From Pseudomonadota bacterium (lineage in GTDB: Bacteria > Pseudomonadota > Alphaproteobacteria > Rhodospirillales > 2-02-FULL-58-16): a DNA stretch of 17,508 bases. Shown here one piece after another: positions 13,606 through 17,508 of the stretch (positions are counted from its first letter, which is position 1; each line of letters opens with the position of its first letter). The stretch lies in assembly GCA_022560215.1 (NCBI GenBank), contig JADFTO010000022.1:1-17508 (forward strand). Direction: 5' to 3'. A program made the translations under genes and the position numbers. The notes beneath the pieces were generated by a model. It worked only from the letters and a program-made list of their open reading frames with translations, was not told where the DNA came from and did not search any database.

Positions 13606-15057
13606 ATGGAGCTGACCGACTCGAGCCTTCTCCGCCACCAGTGCTACATCGACGGCGCCTGGGTCGATTCGGACCAGGGCGCCACCATCGCTGTCACCAA
13701 CCCGGCCGACGGCTCCCACATCGGCACCGTGCCCGCCATGGGACCGGCGGAAACCCGGCGCGCCATCGAGGCCGCCGACGCCGCCTGGGGTCCCTGGCGC
13801 GCCAAGACGGGCAAGGAGAGGGCCCAGGTCCTGCGCGCCTGGTTCGATCTGATGATGGCCAACCAGGAAGACCTGGCCCTGCTGATGACCGCCGAACAGG
13901 GCAAGCCGCTGGCCGAAGCCCGGGGCGAGGTGGCCTACGCGGCCTCCTTCATCGAATGGTTCGCCGAGGAGGGCAAGCGCATCTACGGCGACACCATCCC
14001 CCAGCACGGCCCCGACAAGCGCATCGTCGTCATCAAGGAGCCCATCGGCGTGGTGGCGGCGATCACGCCCTGGAACTTCCCGGCGGCCATGATCACGCGC
14101 AAGTGCGCGCCGGCGCTGGCGGCGGGCTGCCCGGTGGTGATCAAGCCGGCCAGCGAGACCCCCCTGTCCGCCCTGGCGCTGGCGGAGCTGGCCGGGCGCG
14201 CCGGCATTCCGAACGGCGTGTTGAACGTGATCACGGGCGCCGGCAGTACCGTCGGCGGCGAGCTCACCGCCAACCCCACCGTGCGCAAGCTGTCGTTCAC
14301 CGGCTCCACCGAGATCGGCAAGATGCTCATGGCGCAATGCGCCGCCACCGTGAAGAAGACCTCCATGGAACTCGGCGGCAACGCGCCCTTCATCGTCTTC
14401 GACGACGCCGACCTGGACGCCGCCGTCGTGGGCGCCATGATGTCCAAGTACCGCAACACGGGCCAGACCTGCGTCTCCGCCAACCGCTTGCTCATCCAGG
14501 ACGGGATCTACGACGAGTTCTCGGCCCGCCTCGTCCAGGCGGTGTCCGGCCTGATCGTCGGCGACGGCCTCCAGGGCGAGACCCATCAGGGGCCGCTGAT
14601 CAACCAGGCCGCCGTGGACAAGGTGGAGGAACACATCGCCGACGCCACCGCCAAGGGCGCCCGCGTCGTCATCGGCGGCAAGCGCCACGCGCTCGGCGGC
14701 ACCTTCTTCGAACCCACCGTGCTCGCCGACGTGACGCCCGACATGGCAGTCAGCCGCGAGGAGACCTTCGGGCCGCTGGCCCCCCTTTACCGCTTCCACA
14801 CCGACGACGAAGCGATCGCCATGGCCAACGACACCCAATACGGCCTCGCCGCCTATTTCTACAGCCGCGACATCGGCCGCGTCTGGCGGGTGGCGGAGGC
14901 CCTGGAATACGGCATCATCGGCATCAACGAGGGCATCATCTCCACCGAGGTGGCGCCCTTCGGCGGCATGAAGGAATCGGGCATCGGCCGCGAGGGCTCC
15001 AAGTACGGGATCGATGAATTCGTCGAGATCAAGTACCTGTGCATGGGCGGCATCTGA
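13606..15057 (+). CDS. gabD: NAD(P)-dependent succinate-semialdehyde dehydrogenase family protein
   Basis: This 483-residue cytoplasmic aldehyde dehydrogenase has a complete active site: TPWNFP with the oxyanion Asn157, VIKPASETPLS with the cofactor-binding Lys180, FTGSTEIGK, MELGGNAPFIVFDDADLD with general base Glu255, and NTGQTCVSANR with nucleophile Cys289. EETFGPLAPLYRF near the C-terminus and the full length fit the SSADH/GabD group, which oxidises succinate semialdehyde to succinate in GABA breakdown. A related aldehyde such as glutarate semialdehyde is possible, since motifs alone do not fix the substrate. GAGAGG precedes the ATG at 13606. No GABA aminotransferase is in view; the next gene, gor, follows after 29 bases and may be cotranscribed. 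Confidence 0.9.
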   Translation: MELTDSSLLRHQCYIDGAWVDSDQGATIAVTNPADGSHIGTVPAMGPAETRRAIEAADAAWGPWRAKTGKERAQVLRAWFDLMMANQEDLALLMTAEQGKPLAEARGEVAYAASFIEWFAEEGKRIYGDTIPQHGPDKRIVVIKEPIGVVAAITPWNFPAAMITRKCAPALAAGCPVVIKPASETPLSALALAELAGRAGIPNGVLNVITGAGSTVGGELTANPTVRKLSFTGSTEIGKMLMAQCAATVKKTSMELGGNAPFIVFDDADLDAAVVGAMMSKYRNTGQTCVSANRLLIQDGIYDEFSARLVQAVSGLIVGDGLQGETHQGPLINQAAVDKVEEHIADATAKGARVVIGGKRHALGGTFFEPTVLADVTPDMAVSREETFGPLAPLYRFHTDDEAIAMANDTQYGLAAYFYSRDIGRVWRVAEALEYGIIGINEGIISTEVAPFGGMKESGIGREGSKYGIDEFVEIKYLCMGGI

Positions 15058-15086
15058 GGCGCGGCCCTGACCGTCGATGACCCGCC

Positions 15087-16451
15087 ATGCCCGCCCATGA
15101 TTTCGACCTGATCACCATCGGCGCCGGCTCCGGCGGGGTCAGGGCGTCGCGCATGGCCGCCCGCTACGGGGCCCGCGTGGCCATCATCGATCACGACCGC
15201 ATCGGCGGCACCTGCGTCATGCGCGGCTGCGTGCCGAAGAAACTTTTGGTGATCGGCGCCCATTTCGCCGACGCCTTCGAGGACGCCCGCGGGTTCGGCT
15301 GGGAGCCGGGGCGGCCCGGCTTCGACTGGCCCACCCTGATCGCCAACAAGAACAGGGAGCTGGAGCGGCTGGAATCCGTCTACAGGAAGCTCCTCGGCGA
15401 CAGCGGGGTGGAGCTCATCGAGGACACCGCCAGCCTGAAGGGCCCCCACACCGTGGAGGTGGCGGGAAGGACCCTTGACGCCGCCCACGTGCTCATCGCC
15501 ACGGGAGGCCATCCCGTCATGCCCCGGATCCCGGGCATCGAGCACGCGATCACGTCGAACGAGGCCCTCGACCTCGCCCGCCTGCCGGACCACGTGGCCA
15601 TCGTCGGCGGCGGCTACATCGCGGTCGAGTTCGCCGGCATCTTCAACGCGCTCGGCGCCCGCGTCACCATGATCATCCGCGCCCCCAACATCCTGCGCGG
15701 CTTCGACGAGGAGGTGCGCCACACCCTGGCCGGGGAAATGGAGAAAAAGGGAATCACCATCAGGCGGGAGTGCGTGGTCGAGTCCATCGACGGCGGCGCA
15801 GGCGGCTATCGCCTCGACATCGAGGGCGGCGACGCCATCGAGGCCGGCCTGGTCATGTACGCCACCGGCCGCGCCCCCAACACCGGGGGCCTGGGATTGA
15901 CGGCAGCCGGGGTCGAGACCGACGGCGGGGGCGCCGTGGTGGTGGACGGGTTTTCCCGCACCACGGCGCCCAGCATCTACGCCGTCGGCGACGTCACCGA
16001 CCGCATCAACCTGACGCCCGTGGCCATCGCCGAGGGGGCGGCGGTGGCCGAGACGCTGTTCAACGGCAACCCGGTCAGGATGGACCACGACGACGTGCCC
16101 TCGGCGGTGTTCAGCCAGCCGCCGGTGGCCACGGTGGGCCTGACCGAGGCCGAGGCCAGCGAATGGAACGAGGTGGACGTCTACATTTCCCGCTTCCGCC
16201 CCATGAAGCACACCCTCGGCGGCCGCGACGAGATGGCCATGATGAAACTGGTGGTGGACCGGGCCACGGACCGGGTGCTGGGCTGCCACATGGTGGGCGA
16301 GGAGGCGCCAGAGATCATCCAGGGACTGGCCGTCGCCGTCAAATGCAGGGCCACCAAGGCCCAGTTCGACGCCACGCTCGGCATCCATCCCACCTCGGCG
16401 GAGGAATTCGTCACCATGTCCGAAAAGCGCCCCGGCCGGACGGCGGGCTGA
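15087..16451 (+). CDS. gor: Glutathione-disulfide reductase
   Basis: This FAD enzyme reduces oxidised glutathione with NADPH, keeping the cytoplasmic thiol pool reduced. The 454 residues show the FAD-binding GAGSGGVRASR near the start and the redox disulfide in GGTCVMRGCVPKK (Cys43, Cys48). The second nucleotide-binding motif is VGGGYIAVEFAG, with a downstream RAPNILRGFD whose arginines suit NADPH. It also has the second FAD motif YAVGDVTDR and the C-terminal HPTSAEE with catalytic His434 and Glu439. CVMRGCVPKK and the absence of a long N-terminal extension are typical of the alphaproteobacterial/plant-type enzyme. It follows the aldehyde dehydrogenase by 29 bases; the ribosome-binding site is poor. 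Together with ggt elsewhere in the window it shows an active glutathione economy, but the two genes are not in one operon. Confidence 0.95.
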   Translation: MPAHDFDLITIGAGSGGVRASRMAARYGARVAIIDHDRIGGTCVMRGCVPKKLLVIGAHFADAFEDARGFGWEPGRPGFDWPTLIANKNRELERLESVYRKLLGDSGVELIEDTASLKGPHTVEVAGRTLDAAHVLIATGGHPVMPRIPGIEHAITSNEALDLARLPDHVAIVGGGYIAVEFAGIFNALGARVTMIIRAPNILRGFDEEVRHTLAGEMEKKGITIRRECVVESIDGGAGGYRLDIEGGDAIEAGLVMYATGRAPNTGGLGLTAAGVETDGGGAVVVDGFSRTTAPSIYAVGDVTDRINLTPVAIAEGAAVAETLFNGNPVRMDHDDVPSAVFSQPPVATVGLTEAEASEWNEVDVYISRFRPMKHTLGGRDEMAMMKLVVDRATDRVLGCHMVGEEAPEIIQGLAVAVKCRATKAQFDATLGIHPTSAEEFVTMSEKRPGRTAG

Positions 16452-16461
16452 GAAGGCCCCG

Positions 16462-16550
16462 CTTTTCCTGGAAAATCGCCGCAATGGAGCGTATATCGAC
16501 AACGTGAAATCGGGAAAAGGTGGCCTGGCCGGAGGCGAGGGACTTTTCCC
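16462..16550 (+). promoter_or_regulatory. Leader of the DAHP synthase gene with competing inverted repeats
   Basis: CTTTTCC at 16462-16468 forms a small palindrome with GGAAAA at 16470-16475. Further on, GGGAAAAG (16512-16519) pairs perfectly with CTTTTCCC (16543-16550), which ends directly at the ribosome-binding site AAGGTGAG (16551-16558). The middle element could pair either with the upstream or the downstream one. Regulation is inferred only from this geometry; no known riboswitch or leader peptide rich in Trp, Phe or Tyr is seen. Confidence 0.35.
16469..16497 (+). promoter_or_regulatory. Candidate promoter of the DAHP synthase gene
   Basis: TGGAAA (16469-16474), a 17-base spacer and TATATC (16492-16497) match the -35 and -10 consensus at 4 and 5 of 6. 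It lies about 70 bases before the start codon, and the -35 overlaps the small TTTTCCTGGAAAA palindrome, which could be an operator. Confidence 0.38.
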
Positions 16551-16566
16551 AAGGTGAGTCAAGACC

Positions 16567-17508
16567 ATGGCCAAGAGATGGACACCGGACACATGGCGGG
16601 GCAAACCCATCCGCCAGGTGCCCGAATACGCCGACGAGGGAAAGCTGACCGACGTGGAGGAGCGCCTCAGGGGCTATCCGCCCCTGGTCTTCGCCGGCGA
16701 GGCCCGGCGCCTCAAGGCGGCCCTGGCCAAGGTGGCCGAGGGCAAGGCCTTCCTGCTTCAGGGCGGAGACTGCGCCGAAAGCTTCGCCGAGTTCCACCCC
16801 GACACCATCCGCGACACCTTCCGGGTGCTGTTGCAGATGGCGGTGGTGCTCACCTTCGGCGGCGCCTGCCCGGTGATCAAGGTGGGGCGCATGGCGGGCC
16901 AGTTCGCCAAGCCCCGCTCGGCGGACACCGAAACCATCGACGGGGTGACCCTGCCCAGCTACCGGGGCGATTCCATCAACGGCATGGCTTTCTCGCCTGA
17001 GTCCCGGACCCCCGATCCGGAACGCATGGTGCAAAGCTACAACCAGTCGGCGGCCACCCTCAACCTGCTCCGCGCCTTCGCCCAAGGGGGATACGCGGAC
17101 CTGCACAAGGTGCACCAGTGGAACCTGGGATTCGTCGCCGACAGTCCCTTCGGCGACCGCTACCGGGACCTGGCCAACCGGCTGGGCGAGACCCTCGACT
17201 TCATGGCCGCCTGCGGCATCACGTCCGAGACCACGCCCCAGATCAGGGAGACCGACTTCTTCACCTCCCACGAGGCCCTGTTGCTCAACTACGAGCAAGC
17301 CATGACCCGGGTCGATTCCACCTCCGGCGACTGGTACGACACATCGGCCCATTTCCTGTGGATCGGCGAGCGCACCCGGAACCTGGATGAGGCCCACGTG
17401 GAGTTCATGCGGGGCATCGCCAACCCCATCGCCTGCAAGGCCGGCCCCACCTTCGAGCCCGACGAGCTGATCCGGCTGCTCGACGTCCTCAACCCGGACG
17501 ACGAGCCG
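16567..17508 (+). CDS. aroG: Class II 3-deoxy-7-phosphoheptulonate (DAHP) synthase, 3' end missing
   Basis: It condenses phosphoenolpyruvate and erythrose 4-phosphate, the first step of the shikimate pathway to aromatic amino acids. The reading frame is open to the right edge: 314 residues are present of the ~455 usual for class II (plant-type) enzymes. Visible motifs are MAKRWTPDTWRGKPIRQVPEY at the start, LLQGGDCAESF with the metal-binding Cys69, KVGRMAGQFAKPRS (105-118) for substrate phosphate binding, PSYRGDSING (Arg133), HKVHQWNLGFV, and TSHEALLLNYE. The remaining metal ligands lie beyond the edge. AAGGTGAG stands 9 bases before the ATG at 16567. A hairpin abuts this ribosome-binding site and may regulate translation. 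The class is clear; the symbol aroG follows the M. tuberculosis name and is conventional. Confidence 0.94.
   Translation, partial: MAKRWTPDTWRGKPIRQVPEYADEGKLTDVEERLRGYPPLVFAGEARRLKAALAKVAEGKAFLLQGGDCAESFAEFHPDTIRDTFRVLLQMAVVLTFGGACPVIKVGRMAGQFAKPRSADTETIDGVTLPSYRGDSINGMAFSPESRTPDPERMVQSYNQSAATLNLLRAFAQGGYADLHKVHQWNLGFVADSPFGDRYRDLANRLGETLDFMAACGITSETTPQIRETDFFTSHEALLLNYEQAMTRVDSTSGDWYDTSAHFLWIGERTRNLDEAHVEFMRGIANPIACKAGPTFEPDELIRLLDVLNPDDEP

Noticed and set aside
5761..16451. A glutathione gene cluster formed by ggt and gor
   Set aside because: They are some 7.5 kb apart with unrelated genes and opposite-strand genes between; shared theme but no operon.

Overview
The window looks like chromosome of a high-G+C alphaproteobacterium, most likely from the Rhodospirillales and relatives. 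The grounds are the codon use and G+C of the housekeeping genes (roughly two thirds by eye), the N-terminus of the class II DAHP synthase, a plant/alphaproteobacterial-type glutathione reductase, and a TPR protein that starts with the MNRKQRR signature. Genus and species cannot be read from the sequence.

Region 1 (1-1323) is the end of an integrated element. A tyrosine recombinase (44-1114, minus) of clearly lower G+C lies just downstream of a complete tRNA-Arg(ACG) gene (1247-1323, minus) with an encoded CCA. The AT-rich gap between them carries short direct repeats one helical turn apart. A reading frame that overlaps the integrase stop runs off the left edge, so the body of the element lies to the left. 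The T-stem of the tRNA has an A-C mismatch that may mark the recombination junction.

Region 2 (1324-8888) is ordinary chromosome: an OmpA-like lipoprotein, a sorbosone/aldose-sugar dehydrogenase-like protein, the panB-panC pair for pantothenate synthesis (minus), then ggt (gamma-glutamyltransferase) followed closely by an rlmI-like 23S rRNA methyltransferase (plus). Between the lipoprotein and the dehydrogenase lies a striking 39-bp AT-rich palindrome.

Region 3 (8889-13484) holds the less characterised genes: a B12-binding-type radical SAM protein and a small lipoprotein of unknown function (both minus), then divergently a TPR-sulfotransferase fusion (plus).

Region 4 (13485-17508) runs on the plus strand: an aldehyde dehydrogenase of the succinate-semialdehyde type, glutathione reductase, and a class II DAHP synthase (first step of the shikimate pathway) cut by the right edge. 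Its leader contains repeated CTTTTCC/GGAAAAG elements that could form alternative hairpins.

Two genes, ggt and gor, both concern glutathione but are not adjacent. I see no CRISPR array, rRNA, transposase, or defence or secretion cluster. Nothing here convincingly forms a new multi-gene system. The items most worth following up are the island junction at the tRNA, the palindrome at 2714-2752, the radical SAM protein, the TPR-sulfotransferase and the DAHP synthase leader.
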